Positions 1 to 12,872 are shown, numbered from the stretch's first letter. The stretch: DNA of 64,000 nucleotides from Calliopum simillimum (GCA_951812925.1 OX638368.1:123093309-123157308), one strand, 5' to 3'. Numbers and translations are program-made. The notes: generated by a model not told the origin, from the sequence alone.

Positions 1-1102
1 CCGTGATAGTACACCAAAAAATATGAGATACCTCTTCTCCCGTTTTGCACCTACACGTGCCTTTTTATCGACACATTTTTTGCCAAAATGTGATTTTTTC
101 GGAAAAATAATTATTTTCTCAGGCTCATATTTTGCAAACCGTTCGGAATTCTGTTTTTCTCTCTGAAGCAAAGTTGTAGCCATTATCATGGCCAACAAAA
201 ATTATGCACACATAAAATCGAAAAAATTTCATCTTCAAGGTCAAAATCACAAAAATGCTGAAAAAAGTCGACTTTTTTTATCTTTTCCCCTGAATCTTAT
301 TTTGCGTAATCGATTAAGATCTGCGTTGACATCTCCGATTTTTATGAAAATTGATGAAAAGTTAGTATTTGATATACGTCTAACTGTGGTAAAATGATTT
401 TTCGAAATTCCGAAAAAATCCAAGATGGCGGCCATATGAAGTCCGATCCAACCATCAGATACTCACATGTTTGAAAATTCATAGCTCCTCGGATTTTCAT
501 CTGATTTTATTGAAATTTTTAGGGTAAGTGCAGATAGATATAAACTTTTGAAAAAAAAATTATATTAATTTTTTTTTTAAGTGGAAAATAGTTTTTTGCT
601 TGGTGCACTCTTTTTATTTTTTTGAAACTATTTTTATTTAAAAGTAAATTTTATTATAATTATTTACCCATTATATAGCATTTTTAACAGTCTTTTTGAC
701 CCCTTTTTCGAAAAACTTGTTTATAATGGGTTAACAAATTCTTCAAAAATATTCTAAAAAAATTTTACTAGGGGCCACCGAAAAAAAATACCGTCCGGAC
801 GGTGGCAACTCTATATGGTAGCGCACGTGCAGCAACGACTCATGAAAAACACAATCTTAAACAACTTCAAAAATTCATAACTTGATAACCGTAAAAAATA
901 CCACTATTTTGAAGCTTGGTAAATAATTATAATAAAATTTACTTTTAAATAAAAATAGTTTACTGAGAAAATGATTACTTTTCCGTAAAAATCACATTTT
1001 GGCAAAAAATGTGTCGATACCAAAAAAAAAAAAAAAAAAATTGCCGGTGTAGGTGCAAAACAGGAGAACAGTAATCTCATATTTTTTGGTGTACTATCAC
1101 GG
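1..1102. mobile_element. foldback element, left edge at window start
   Basis: The first about 120 bases (CCGTGATAGTACACCAAAAA...) are repeated inverted at 960-1102, where the element ends TTTGGTGTACTATCACGG. A second inverted pair joins 628-672 to 911-960. No coding capacity is recognised. The left boundary may extend beyond the window. Confidence 0.8.
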
Positions 1103-3140
1103 GAAGATAGTGGGCGTTGGTTATATTTCCATGACTTCATAAATTACACACAGTGTTATTATATACAAATGAGGTAATGTTTGTTTGTCTGGCCTTTATT
1201 GGCTCGGAAACAATTCACCTGATTTTGATGAAATTTTCAAAGCGTACTAGAATCGTTTAGAGGAAGATCATGGGCTAGAAAAATGGGCGATGCCACGCCC
1301 TCTACTTTACATAATTCGTCTTACCTCTGAAACGGTTTGAGCCAGTTTAATGAAATTTGGTACAGATGTGAAGGGCATTAGGACAATTAATATCCATTGA
1401 AAAAATGGGCAAAATCACGCCATATCTCCGAAACTATTCAACGCAAATGTATGAAATTCAGTATACATATAAAGAACAGCAGGGCAAATAATATTCACTA
1501 AAAAAAATTAGAAGAATCACCGTTTAATGTTCACGAAGGGTTAATTTTTCAAAAAAAAAAATTTTAAATTATTCTTACTAATCCCTTTTTTGCAGTTATT
1601 TGTGGAAATAATATCAAACTATCGCTTTTATTAATTTCGCACAGAAAAACAAGTCATTTGACCTAATGTGCACCGGTGAATACATGAATTTACAGCGAAC
1701 GAACAAAGTGACCGAACTTTTTATTAAGAACTTACTATGACCTAAGCATTAATTTTAGTTCAAAGGATAAAGTTTGTATGCATAAACTTGAAATCATCTC
1801 TTAACTTGAAGGGTGTATGCTGTTAAAAATCCTTCATACATAATAAGGCAATTAGTGTTAATAGTTTTACTTGATGAACACTTAAAAGATTAAAGTTTTC
1901 TTTAAGATCATTAAATAAGTTTTATATCACAGCGTGTTACATTATAAATGTTTATTTCTGAATTTGTGATCGATAAGCGCTGTTATCAGTTTATTGAATT
2001 ATAGTATGTAAATGTTGCTGTTTCATTTTAAAAATTTTATTTGTCGCTCGCCTTATCTCCTTATTGCAAAAACATTTGACCTGTAGGTTCTACAGTTCTT
2101 CGCGCTTGAAATGAATGAAATGATTTTAATTCTAAAGTCGAAGCCGGCACACATTTTATTTAAAACTTTGGCACAGTTTTTAGCATTTTAGTTTATTGAC
2201 AGAATTATCTTGGCTGCATTAAAAACAGGTTAATTCACTTTTATTTCAAACACCAAAACCGGTGAAGTATTTTATCAGTTGTTTTATTTATTGCACATCT
2301 GATAGCCGATTATGTAGGTACTTACATATTGGTTATATAACGCGAATGTTACCGATAAAAAATAAAAAATCCAGAGTTTACCTTCAAGCAAAAAAACAAA
2401 AAAAAAAAAAAAACAGAAATTTAATGCCGCTCTCAACCCCCAAAAGAAACGTATAATGGCAAGATATTTGAGTTGAGCTGTCAAATGTTGTTGTTGCTCT
2501 TACTTTGGGGCGTCTACTTACTGTACGATAAATTAAAGTTTTAATTGAAAATTAAAGTCTGTTCTTAATTAGAATTAGGCGTTTGTCTGAATTAAATGCT
2601 TTTGGAATTGTTAATTTATTATTTTTGTGAAGACTCTATTATTCGAATAACTTTTTATTTCAACTCTGTGAGAAATCGTTCACTTTGTGCGTTTTTTGCT
2701 CTTTTTCACTGTACTCTCTTGGCTTTGCCAATTGTGTACCTTCTTGCTTGGCAGTGAACTGACAACTAATCAGTCCAACAGCAGTACAACCTTCCAAAAG
2801 CTAAGGCAGCAGCAGCAACAACAAGACAGCAACAACAAGAACAACAACATTTATACCACCAACAAATGAAATCGACAAAAAGCTTCCTCACTTTTGTTTT
2901 GTTCCAAAAAGTACTCTCCATATGCATACATACATATTTATATATGCATACATGTATGTATGTGCGTGAATGTTTACAGAGAACTTTGTTTGGAGCGTCT
3001 TGGAAACTAAAATCTACTTAAAACTTTGTGCTCTCGTGTACCGTAAAATGGTCTGACTGTATTTTAATTAGAAATTCCTGTGAAACCAATATAAAAGAGT
3101 GCTCGGTTTCGGAATTTGGGGCAAAATAATTTACGAATGT
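1103..3140. other. intergenic; dispersed repeat then low-repeat AT-rich DNA
   Basis: Positions 1160-1500 hold a copy of the dispersed family with GATGAAATTTGGTAC and GATGCCACGCCCTC phrases. From about 1600 to 3140 no window repeat is seen. A CAG/CAA run (2807-2850) encodes Gln/Asn in one frame, but that frame has no ATG start, and ATGTATGTATG microsatellite lies at 2925-2965. Confidence 0.4.
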
Positions 3141-3324
3141 TTGTACATGGAGAAAAAAATAGTACTTGCTACTTTATTTCTCATAAATTTTACCAGAAAT
3201 TTCAAGTCAGAATAGTGACAACTCGACACCGAAGCAAATTTCACCTTACTATTTTTGTCAATTCATAATGTAAGTATGCTTGCTACATAGAAGGAAAAAA
3301 CTATTGTAAATTTTGTATGAAATT

Positions 3325-4418
3325 CAAAAAACTTTGCTATATTACCTAAGTTCTTTGTAATTTTATACATGACTTAGGTTAGAAGATCTTAGGCAACTTG
3401 CCTAAAAAAACTTAGGTATTTTGTCCAAGTTTTATAAGGCGTTTTGCCGAAAGACTTAGGCAATATTTAACTATAAACTTAGGCAACTTACCTAAGTTGT
3501 ATTTTTTTGCTATTTCATCGTTTTATTTGTTTGACTTCATTGTTAATTATTTCAAATTTGTCAGTATACGTGGTATATTTATTGATAATAGTTTTGATAT
3601 TATCAAGTTTTTTTTTTTAAGTTTTCAATTCTGCTGCCAATGGCACAATTTTTGGGATAATTGGCGGTTATCGACTTGAGAATATATGTAGATTTATTTA
3701 GTTTATGATAATTTTTGTCGCGGTTATGCATTCTAATGACGGCAGCGGCATTGCCAATTATTCCAGCAAAGTCTGATAAACAATGCACTATTGGGGTCGC
3801 ATACAGGTGGGTACACATGAGATATATGTACGTCCAGGTAGCTGCATTTCGATTTTTATATATTTTTTATACAGAATGGATCAATGGCCGCTGATAAATG
3901 TCGATATTTGGGATAAAATTTGTTGTTTTTTTTACCAAGAAGGGCATGATTTGTGTAAGGATTTGTGTGACAGCAAATTGCATGTATGCACTAGAAATTC
4001 TGATAGTCTATTAATATGTGATCTAAAGTTTGTTGGACTAGCTTTTTTGGAAGGAGATGTGCTACCAGAAATACCGGTGGCACAAAATAAATAAATAAAA
4101 TAAAACATAAAATTGGGAATAAACGATTTTTAGCTTTCATTTTATTTATTTTGCAGCTCTGCCTATAGAAATAAAGTAAAAACACCCAAAAAACTTAGGC
4201 AAATATTTGTAACGTTACCTTAGTTAAGACAAGCTGCCTAAGTCGCTTCGGCATTTTACCCAATAATTTTAGGCAAATTACCTAAGTAAAATTTTTCTAA
4301 GTTTTACCAAAGTTTTCTTTGTAATATTGCCTAAGAACTTAGCTGGAGCATATAGCCCTAAGTTCTTAGGCAAATTATACTCGATTCTTAGGTGAATTTA
4401 CAAAGTTTTTTTTTTTTT
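3325..4418. mobile_element. TIR element with CTTAGGCA subterminal arrays carrying a small spliced ORF
   Basis: Left end (A)AAAAACTTTG...ACCTAAG and right end CTTAGGT...CAAAGTTTTTT are inverted. Both flanks (3340-3500 and 4190-4400) carry many CTTAGGCA/TGCCTAAG motifs. It interrupts a repeat whose uninterrupted copy is at 45099-45764, which gives an empty site for comparison. AAATT next to both ends may be the target duplication. A 97-codon spliced ORF lies in the middle. Confidence 0.65.
3736..4094 (+). CDS. small spliced ORF inside the CTTAGGCA element, unrecognised product
   Basis: An ATG at 3736 reads MTAAALPIIPAKSDKQCTIG and VAY to a GT donor at 3807 (ACAG|GTGGGT). A 68-bp intron ends TTTTTTATACAG at 3874. 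The reading frame continues in phase as RMDQWPLINVDIWDKICCFF, then YQEGHDLCKDLCDSKLHVC and GLAFLEGDVLPEIPVAQNK, stopping at 4092-4094 (96 residues). It is Cys-rich with a Trp/Pro start faintly like an F-box, but I do not claim that. It could be an exon pair captured from a host gene or the remnant of a transposon gene. Splice sites are inferred from sequence only. Confidence 0.35.
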
Positions 4419-5701
4419 AAATTGGCGTGCTATTCACCTTACTGTAAAATTCAAACAAAAAAAAAAAAAAAAACGAACTGACTGCACTAGGGTACGAACT
4501 CTGGCCCGTCCGTGTGATAGGTAGATACATATCCTCCTGCGCTACTGGCGCATATGAGAAAGAGGTATAAAATTTGTATGTAAAGCAAATGTCTGTCTAA
4601 AAATAGAAATTGTTACTAAAATTATAAAAGTCAAAATGATTATAATGATTATGATTATGTGATTTGTTTTCTAAAAACGTACCTTACGTGTGAAAATAAA
4701 TTTTCGAGAAAAACGTATTTAAAGTTTTTGTTTTTTTACACAACTTTGTCATTTAAGACTGATTTCAACGGGCATTTTAAAGGTCAACATTTTTTTTTTT
4801 ATTTTTGTAACTGACACCACCAGAAAAATCACCTCATAATTGACTTAAAAACGTGAAAATCTCAAATCGATTACACGTTAGGTACGTTTTCACAAAACAG
4901 GCCACATATACATATTTGTATGATATTTCCTTACTCGAGTGGAATAAAAATTATGACACTCATTTTTGTGCGTTAAAAAAATAAAATAGTTTTGACTGGA
5001 ATTATAAATTCAAAATATTCACACATTTTTTGGCTGAAAGTATAATTTACTTTACAGTACTGATGGAAACGATAACTGGCACAAGAAACACGCGATTCGA
5101 GGAAATGTTGAAGTGACTCTTAGTGGAGTCAATAAAGTCAAAAAACAGGCAAAATGAGGAAGTCCTCAAAAACATAATTACAGGGGCTATCTATCCACCA
5201 GTTTCAACTTAAAAAAAAATGGTTATTTCATTGTGATATTACTGTTTTCGCAACATTTTTTCATTCTCCGTTTCATCATTCTCCGTCGTTTTTTTTGCAA
5301 TCTTTTCCATCTGTTTTTTTTAGTGTTAGTTTTGCTTAAACTATTAATTTAAAATCAAAAATTTAAATTGAATTTTTCAAATATCCAAAATAAATTTTTA
5401 GGGCTGCCACCTTATTATTTTCGAAAATCTAATTTAATTCTACTTCTTTTGACTAAATTGAAATTTTTGGTCCCAGAACTGCTCAGATAAACTTTTTTAA
5501 AATTTTACAAAACTTTCGGTGTTGCCACCCGGTTTTTTTTGTTACTATTGCTTAAAGCATTTTTTTAAGAAATAAAAATTAAAATTTAGTCTTAAGGAGG
5601 TTAAGTAAACTTTTAAAAAATCCAATATAAATGTTTAGGGTCGCCACCTGGTTATTTTCGAACTTCTCTTGTATCTTCTCTTCTTATACGAGCCAAAATT
5701 G

Positions 5702-5753
5702 TATGTTTGTTTTTTTGTTTGTTTTTTTGTTTGTTTTTTTGTTTGTTTTTTTG
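5702..5753. repeat. 12-bp tandem repeat (TTTGTTTTTTTG)n
   Basis: About four copies of a TTTGTTTGTTTT-type unit. The Phe/Val run they encode in one frame is not a gene. Confidence 0.85.
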
Positions 5754-6054
5754 TACTTATTTCTGTGCCAATATTTTTTCTCGAAAACGGCTACAGCGAT
5801 TTCAATGAAACTTGGAATAGTGTTAGATATTAGCAACCAATGAAGAATGAGCTAGGTTTGAACTTTGTAAATGCTCACCAGAGGGCGTGGCACTGCACTA
5901 AATTTTAAATTTGATTTAGTCATAACTCGTAAACTATACAAGGTATTTTGATGAAATTTGGTCAGCGGGTACGACTTAATATTTCCTTATTACAGACTAA
6001 AAGTGGGCGGGATCGAAGAAGTGCCACGCCCACTTTTCAGCCCTTGAAAATTTT

Positions 6055-6900
6055 GATTCAATATTACTCGAAAACGACTCCAACAATTTTTATGAAAATT
6101 TAGGAGATATTACCTCTGAAAACAAGGATTCATATGTGATACGCCGTTATATTGGGAAAGCTCGTTGAAGGGCGTGGCACCGCCCACAAAAATATAAAAC
6201 GGTATAAAAAGAAAACTAATAAAGCAAACATTCTGAAATTAACTGTGAGGAGCCTAATTGCAATAGAGCATCTCTGATTTGAAAGTGGGCGAAATGTCGC
6301 CATTGCGCGTGGAACCTCCCATACAAGCAAAATACGTTAAATGCTATTTCTCGCAAATGTTACAGGATATTTTAATGAAATTTGGTATGTAGGTACTACA
6401 TATCAATGCCTTGTAATATTCGAAAAGTGGGCGGGATCGAAGAAGTGCCACGCCCCTTTTTTAACCATAGAAAATTTTGATTCAATATTACTCGAAAACG
6501 ACTTCAACAATTTTAATGAAAATTTCAAAGATTTTACCCCTGAAAACAAGTATCAATATGTGATGTGCTGTTATATTAGAAAAACTCGTTGGAGGGCGTG
6601 GCACCGCACACAAAAATATAATACGCTATAAAAAGAAAACTACTTAAGCAATCTTTCTGAATTTAACTATAGGGAATCTTCTTTTTATAAGGCACCTACG
6701 ACCTGAAAGTGGGCAAAATATCACCGGTGCGCGTGGAACCTCCCATACAAGTAAAACAAATTAAATGCTATTTCTCGCAAATGGTACAACATATTTTGAT
6801 GAAATTTGTTATGCGGATCTGGATTACGAGTATCTAAAGCATAACGAAAAGTGGGCTTTGTTCAATAATTGTCAGGCCGACTTTTTACCAAAATAAAAAT
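6055..6900 (+). repeat. tandem pair of about 420-bp dispersed-repeat units
   Basis: The phrase CAATATTACTCGAAAACGAC at about 6058 recurs at 6482. Each unit then carries TCGTTG(A/G)AGGGCGTGGCAC, GAAAGTGGGCGAAATGTCGC-like text and CGCGTGGAACCTCCCATACA. Related single units occur at 1160-1500, 5770-6055, 19720-20560, 25310-25900 and 37870-37990. Confidence 0.7.
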
Positions 6901-8329
6901 TTTAGTTAATAACTCATGCACAAAAAAAAAATGGAATGAACTTTCCGAGGCATGATGGTAAGATACTTCAGCCCCCATACAAGAGGCGAAATATTTTGGA
7001 TGCGTGGCATATCCCATTTATTTATTTTAGGTCATTTTAATTCTCTTAAAAAATTTGGAGTTCTTGATATTTTTCTATACCATTCGATATTTTCCGAGTT
7101 TTTCTTATTATTTTTCTCATCGGTTAATTTATCATTTTGAATGCTTTGGAGGTGAAAAGGTACGAATTTCATTGAAAAAAAAGCTATGAATAAAAACATC
7201 GACTAAAATGATAAGATAAGATTGTTGACCGAGCAGGGATCGGTCTCCAGGTACTAGTTCTTATTTTTTGAAAAAATTTAAATTTTTGGTTTCAGAACCG
7301 CTCAGATAAACTTCTGAAATTTTACAAAAATGTTCAGGGTTGCCACCCGGTTCTTTTGTTAGTTTTGTTTAAATCAAATTTCGGTTTGATGAGTTTTTAA
7401 CGATTAAAACTATTATTTTTTGGTGTATAATTATAATGGCAAACGTTAAAAAAAGAAGATTTAAAATAAATTTTCTAAAGCAACCATCTGGCAACCCCAA
7501 AAATTTATATTGGATTTTTCTAAAGCTTATTTAAGCGTTTGGAGACTAAAATTTTATTTTATTTTTTAAATATATTTTTTAAGCGAATTTTGATGATTTT
7601 TTGAAAAATTTTTTTTTTTTTTTATAATATAATTTTTTAACAATATTTAAGAAACTTTTCATAAAAAAAAAAAAAATTCAACAAACAAAAATCAAAATAG
7701 TCATTTTGTTTGTATTTGGCGATTCTTAATCTGAATCTCGCATTAGAATTGCTGTTTCTCGTATGGCTTCTGAGAAATCTTCTCTTTTGATAGGGTCTAA
7801 AATTGTGTATGAAAAAACTGTTGCCATGTTTTTCTCAAGAACGGCTATAGCGATTTTAATAAAACTTTAAAAGAATGATGCGCATTAACTAAAGAATGAA
7901 ATAGACTTTGACTTAGTATATATTTACGAAGAGGCGTGGCACCGCCCTAAACTTTTTATTTAATTTTGTCATATCTTTTGAATCGTATAATATATCGACG
8001 GCTTATATTCAATACACTCTATCTACAAAAACACAATTTTTCAGGAGAGCAAAAAAACTGTTTTATTCGCTATTTTTTATAGTGTTAATCAAACGAAGTA
8101 CTACGATATTAATTAAAAAGAGCCACTAGATCCCTCAAATAAAAAAATTAAAAAAAACCTTGGTTATTCGCCTTATTATAGCAGATAGAGGATATTGCAA
8201 TTCAAATATAATATAAAATGCGTGTTCAAACAAGCAGATAGAGCCTATTGCACAATAATAAAAACCAATTTTTTTATGAATTATTTATTAATAGATGGTT
8301 TTTTAGCAAAAGAAAACTCAAAATAGGTT

Positions 8330-9068
8330 AGGCGCCTGCCGGACTTGAGAATGCAAAATATGAGAACCGAAACCTGAGCTCAGACTATTATAGGTCCTTA
8401 TTTTTATAGCCGTTTATTTTGAACTTTGATCTGCTTATTATGAATCTAAACTCGGTTTTTTTTCTATCATGTAACGATCCTGAGTTATCCTTGCTTATAG
8501 CTTGCTATATAGCTCTAAGTAGGCCTCAAAACAGTGATTTTTGGACTTCTAAGAAAAGATAACTCAGAATTTTTACATGATAGAAAAAATCCTAGTTTAG
8601 ATGCGTAATAAGGTCTTGTTTTCGGTATTAGACGCTGATATCATTGCTAGACCAAGACTTCTGTGGTCTTGGTCTTGCTCAGGATTATCATCAAGACCAA
8701 GACTGCTTTTTAGTCTTTCGAATTTATAGTTAATAGGTGTATCACGCCCGTTTCAAGGATAAAATAATATCTCAATTCGAAATTTGGCATCTTTCAGACC
8801 AAGACTTAATGACCAAGACACAATATGCAAGAACAAGACCAAGACTGCTATGATCTTGGTCTTGGTTTGCTCACCACTAATCCCAGTCCACCATAAACTG
8901 CTATAAGAAACTAGGGCGCAAGACTATGTTAGTAGGGGCGGGGAGTAGAGAATAAAGACCTTTGCTCCTGGGTACGTCTACTTTCTAGTAACTTGATGTA
9001 CTTTATGTAAAAATCTGAGCTCAGATTTCAGTTCTCATGTTTTGCATTCACAAGTCCGTCTGGATACC
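8330..9068. mobile_element. foldback MITE, GACGGACTTG...TGAGCTCAGA ends
   Basis: The left arm (GCCGGACTTGAGAATGCAAA, then ACCTGAGCTCAGA) is inverted at about 9012-9068. The core repeats AAGACCAAGACT several times at 8650-8870 on both strands. A truncated relative is at 23255-23320. Confidence 0.65.
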
Positions 9069-9099
9069 GCTCTAATACCCAGTTTCTTATGACTCGTAT

Positions 9100-9340
9100 A
9101 TACAATTGAGGAGTGGCCGTACCAAAGGGCCTAAGTTATGTGCTATAATAATCAGTTATTTGATCGGTATAATTTTTTTAACATAATGCCATCAATTCCA
9201 CGCCATCGAGTCAATTTTTCGTGAAAACAGAAAACAATTATTATCATTTCTAACAAAATGTCACCCGATTCATATTATGACACAACTTTTGCCTCGAAAT
9301 GGTACCTAGGCCCTTTGGTGCGGACACTCCTCAATTGTAT
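9100..9340. mobile_element. MITE, ATACAATTGAGGAGTG ends
   Basis: ATACAATTGAGGAGTGGCCG at 9100 is inverted at 9323-9340, with about 35-bp arms. Its core (AACATAATGCCATCAATTCC) resembles that of the 50417-50680 MITE, so the two are distant relatives. A 115-codon open frame at 9258-9605 straddles its right edge and is not a credible gene. Confidence 0.7.
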
Positions 9341-10199
9341 TAAATTTCAAATCAAGTTTAACCGATCACGCCCATTTTTGATCCCAGATAGCCTGGTAAT
9401 ATTGTTTTCATCTGTTTCAAATTTCATGCGTCTAGCCTTATCTGTTTGCTTACAGAAGGGCCAATCACGACTCAGCAGGGCTATCAAGGTTCAACATACA
9501 AAACTGAAAAAATCAAGAAAATTTATTTTCGCCAGTTGGAGCCGATTGACGACCGTTTGTCATGACCTTGTATATAACGGCCACCCAATAAATATAATAA
9601 AATGAAAAATCTTTCATTTTTCATATGTAGATAGAGGATATTGCATTTCACAAAATCGATTGCTGTAGATAGTGAATTTCTTTAAATGGAAAAAAGTAGC
9701 TCTGGAAGCAAATTTTTCGTTTGGAATTAATATCATAGATGCCATTTGTCTCAATGAAGGTTTTACCATCAAAAACTAATTTTCGTGAAAATTGTAGATA
9801 GAGGGTATTGAATATAAGCCGTCGATATTTTCATGAAATTTGTTATACAACTACTGACTATTAATGCCTTATAATGTGCGAAAATTGGACGATATCGGAA
9901 AAGTGCCACACCCACATTTTATTCATAATAAGATAAGTTATCTTAGAAACCATACGTTTAAAATGACTATTTTGATTTTTGTTTGTGGTTTTTTTCTCCA
10001 ATTTTTTTTTTTTATGAAAACATAAGTATCTTTAATATTGTTTAAAAAATTATAATATAATTCCGAACGCGCTTCAAAATGTTTCTGATTTTAAATTAAA
10101 AGAAAAAAATCATCAAAATCGGAGCTGTTCTTGAGGGCTTCCATCTAAAAGGCTTTATTGACTCCACTATCTGAAAGGACTTAAGAGTCACAGTGCACT

Positions 10200-11925
10200 A
10201 TAGCAGAGTTATGTACTGAATGGAGCTGTAAGATCCCGAAGAAGATAATGTACACAAGAAGCTGAGAAATCTATTGAAAAAAAAAAAAAAAAAAATAAAA
10301 CACATTTTGAAATGCATATTTTTAAAACAACTCTTTATTTTTTATACTTTATATCCTATAAGTAATTGCTAAGCTTTAATTGATCGGGTTGGTTTTTGTT
10401 TATTTGCTTTTTTTATTAACAAAAAATACAATATTACATATGTAAGTGTATAAATATATTGTATTATTTTATATATTTTCATTCACTATTTTTTTCATTA
10501 TTATATTATTTTATTTTAAAATGTTTCTCAGATTATTGTTTTAATTCAGTTTTATTTAATTTTGTTTTTTATTTATATTTCATTATGTATTATTTAATTA
10601 TTAATATAGTGCAAATAGTATTACATATTTTTTATTTGTAGTTTTAACGAAATCTTTGTTTTTGAAGTCACAATTTGTCTGTTTGATTTTGTCTACGCGA
10701 GTACAATTCTATATAAACCATCGCCAAAATACCTATTATTTTTTTGTAATTTTTATACAATTTTTAAAAATCTAGAATTTAAAATTTTCGACTTTATTTC
10801 ATCTGAATCTTATAAATAACATTAACGGTTTAGTTTTTTTGTTTTTTTGCAGAAAAAATAAATTTTAATTGCAAAACATTATAGGAATATGCAAAGTGAT
10901 TTTGACGTTTAGTGTCCAATGTACTAAGCGACATTCAAAACTTCTGTATAACTTTTAATGAATGCGCATATTTGAAGCATCTTTGTTGGTAGTTTATTAT
11001 ATTGGCGCCGAAATTTTTGAAAACGCTGAAGCAAAACATTTATAACTGTATTTTTCAGTTAAAGTAAGTGATGTTTTCAAAATATTTTTTAAAGGATCTT
11101 CTTGACCTCCATTATTGCTGACTTCTTATTTGACTATCAAATTATATATCAGTTAACGCAGTTCTTACTTTAAGAACAATGCATTGCAATGGCACCAAAA
11201 TAATTTTTATATTCATTGAAGTTAGAAGTAGGAACTTCGTAAAATAGTTCATATTTCGACGTTTGATTTTTTCGGAAGCTCTGCAATTTGATTCCTGCTT
11301 GTGAAACAATAGTATATCGTTATAAAGGTCTCAATGAGTGCTGCATTTCATACATATTGATCATGACCTTCGATTTTTTTTTCGACTACATTTTTCGATT
11401 TCAAAATCGATGTAAATTTTTTGATTTTAATAATTTGAGAAAAGGTATTTGGTAAAGTCGTAGAAAATGTTTGAGGTGAATGATTTGAGGTATAAAATAT
11501 AGCGCTTATTGAGATTATTTAAACGATTTACTATCTTTTGATGTTAGGACTTCGAATGACAGAGGAAAAAGGTGATCTGAGCTTTCAAACTGCTTGGCGA
11601 TCGTTGAACATTTTTTTGTGGACATAATATTTTGAAACTGTAGCCTCCTTAGGCATCAATCCTTATAAAATTTGTGCAAAGATTATTTTCAACAAAACTT
11701 TGAATACTTCTGTGACAAAATAAATGTCAATATCAAACAATTAAAAATTTCTCGGAATAGAACTACTGAAAATACAATTAAATTGATGTTTGTTAAAACC
11801 CCACATGTTACAAAACTGTTTTCTTTTTAAAACCTTTTTGCCCTCATTATAACAAGTGAAGTCACAATAAATTTGCGCTAATAAATAATTTTTCTTCTCT
11901 ATTTGTTGAACAAATGATTTATTTA
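10200..11925. other. AT-rich DNA with no recognised gene
   Basis: Homopolymer runs and T-rich text dominate to about 10870. From 10900 to 11900 the composition is more even and could hide a decayed transposase on the minus strand, but I could not match it to a family. Confidence 0.3.
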
Positions 11926-12872
11926 TACAGAGTGTAAACGATAAGGTTAAGAAGGTACTGATAGGTGTTAGAGGAGGCCTAGATTAACAAAAAATTGCAT
12001 CTGGGGGGTCTAAAATGTACGTTTGAGGAGTTATAGGGAAAAAACTGATTGTCTGACTTGTTTTACGAAAGAAATTTTCTTCGGTCAACCTAACATTTTA
12101 GAAAAATTTTAGCTAATTAGAAGGGATTTCTACAAAACATTTGGTTTATTATGCCTAAAAGGGTTTCGCAAGCTTGGACCTTTGAAATTGATATTTAAAA
12201 TTTTTTTTTGTGATTTTTCAATTTGGTGGCCATTTTAGTATAAAAAATGTACCATTAACATACCTTTTTAGAATTTGTTTTGAGATTCTCGTTAGATTCC
12301 CTTAAATTTCATGGTAGATTTGTCATACCAATTTTTTGCCTTGAGATCACAGAAAAATACTTTTATGTAACAAAACATGCGTCATACAATGCGCGCGCTG
12401 TCCTTTATTTAGTGGAGCCTTCAAACGGATTGTTCTTGAAAAGCATTTTTTTCTGAGCTAAACTTAAAAAATTGGTATAACAAGTGTATTACTGAATCAA
12501 AGGAAATTTAATGAAAATTCAAAAAAAAAAAATGTTATATCAATAGATTCTTTATCATACTTAAATGGCTGCCAAACACAAAAAATGGGAAAAAATGGGA
12601 AAAAATGGAAAATATCAATTTTAAAGGTTCAGAATTTTGCAAAATCCTTTTAAAACTTATAAATCGTATACAACTTTCTGAAAGTTTCTCATACAAAAGT
12701 TATCTCTTAAGCGTTAGGGTGACCTAAGAAATTTTTTTTTTGGAAAACAAGTCAGAAAACAAGTTTTTTCCCTAGAACTCTTCAGCGGAACATTTAGACC
12801 TCTACAGGTGCAATTTTTTATTAGTCAAGGCCTCCCCTTTCGCCTCCTTTACTTTATCGTTTACACCCTATA
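11926..12872. mobile_element. foldback palindrome, about 950 bp
   Basis: TACAGAGTGTAAACGATAA at 11926 is inverted at 12852-12872 (TTATCG...ACCCTATA). Pairing continues inward through CAAAAAATTGCA...GCAATTTTTT and AAATTTCATGG...AAATTTAATG to a centre near 12400, so nearly the whole element is self-complementary. TA at each tip may be the target. Confidence 0.75.

Larger units (their letters stand above)
3145..5060. mobile_element. GGAGAAAAAAATAGTACTTG-type element, copy A, interrupted
   Basis: Positions 3145-3285 and 4425-5060 match in order the element at 45099-45764 (shared phrases GTACTTGCTACTTTATTTCT, GAAATTGTTACTAAAATTAT, TTATGACACTCATTTTTGTG). The two parts are separated by the insertion at about 3325-4418. 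Extra sequence (4490-4560, 4680-4900) is present in this copy only. Confidence 0.7.
7992..9828. mobile_element. TIR element with repeated GTAGATAGAGGATATTG motifs
   Basis: The left end ATATCGACGGCTTATATTCA is inverted at 9794-9828. Inside both ends, GCAGATAGAGGATATTGCA-like motifs recur (about 8182, 8235, 9632, 9663 and 9797). The flanking dispersed-repeat text joins smoothly if the element is removed. Two smaller elements lie within it: 8330-9068 and 9100-9340. No coding capacity is recognised. Confidence 0.65.
5113..10195. mobile_element. large composite foldback with dispersed-repeat core
   Basis: Outer inverted ends: GTGACTCTTA and TGGAGTCAATAAAG near 5113-5140, inverted at about 10168-10195. 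A second inverted pair is AT-rich (about 7570-7710 versus 9965-10100). Between them, phrases such as GTTGCCACCCGGTT recur (5520, 5640, 7335), and the dispersed unit with GGCGTGGCACCGCCC occurs in several copies. The element at 7992-9828 is inserted in it. No protein is recognised. Confidence 0.5.

Noticed and set aside
2687..2869. 60-codon frame with signal-like start and polyglutamine
   Set aside because: The frame begins at GTG, not ATG, and the CAG/CAA run alone explains its openness.
3875..3960. F-box domain in the small spliced ORF
   Set aside because: Only a faint WPLINVDIWDKI pattern; too little for a domain call.
9258..9605. 115-codon open frame
   Set aside because: It crosses the right edge of a MITE and has no motif; the frame is explained by repeat composition.
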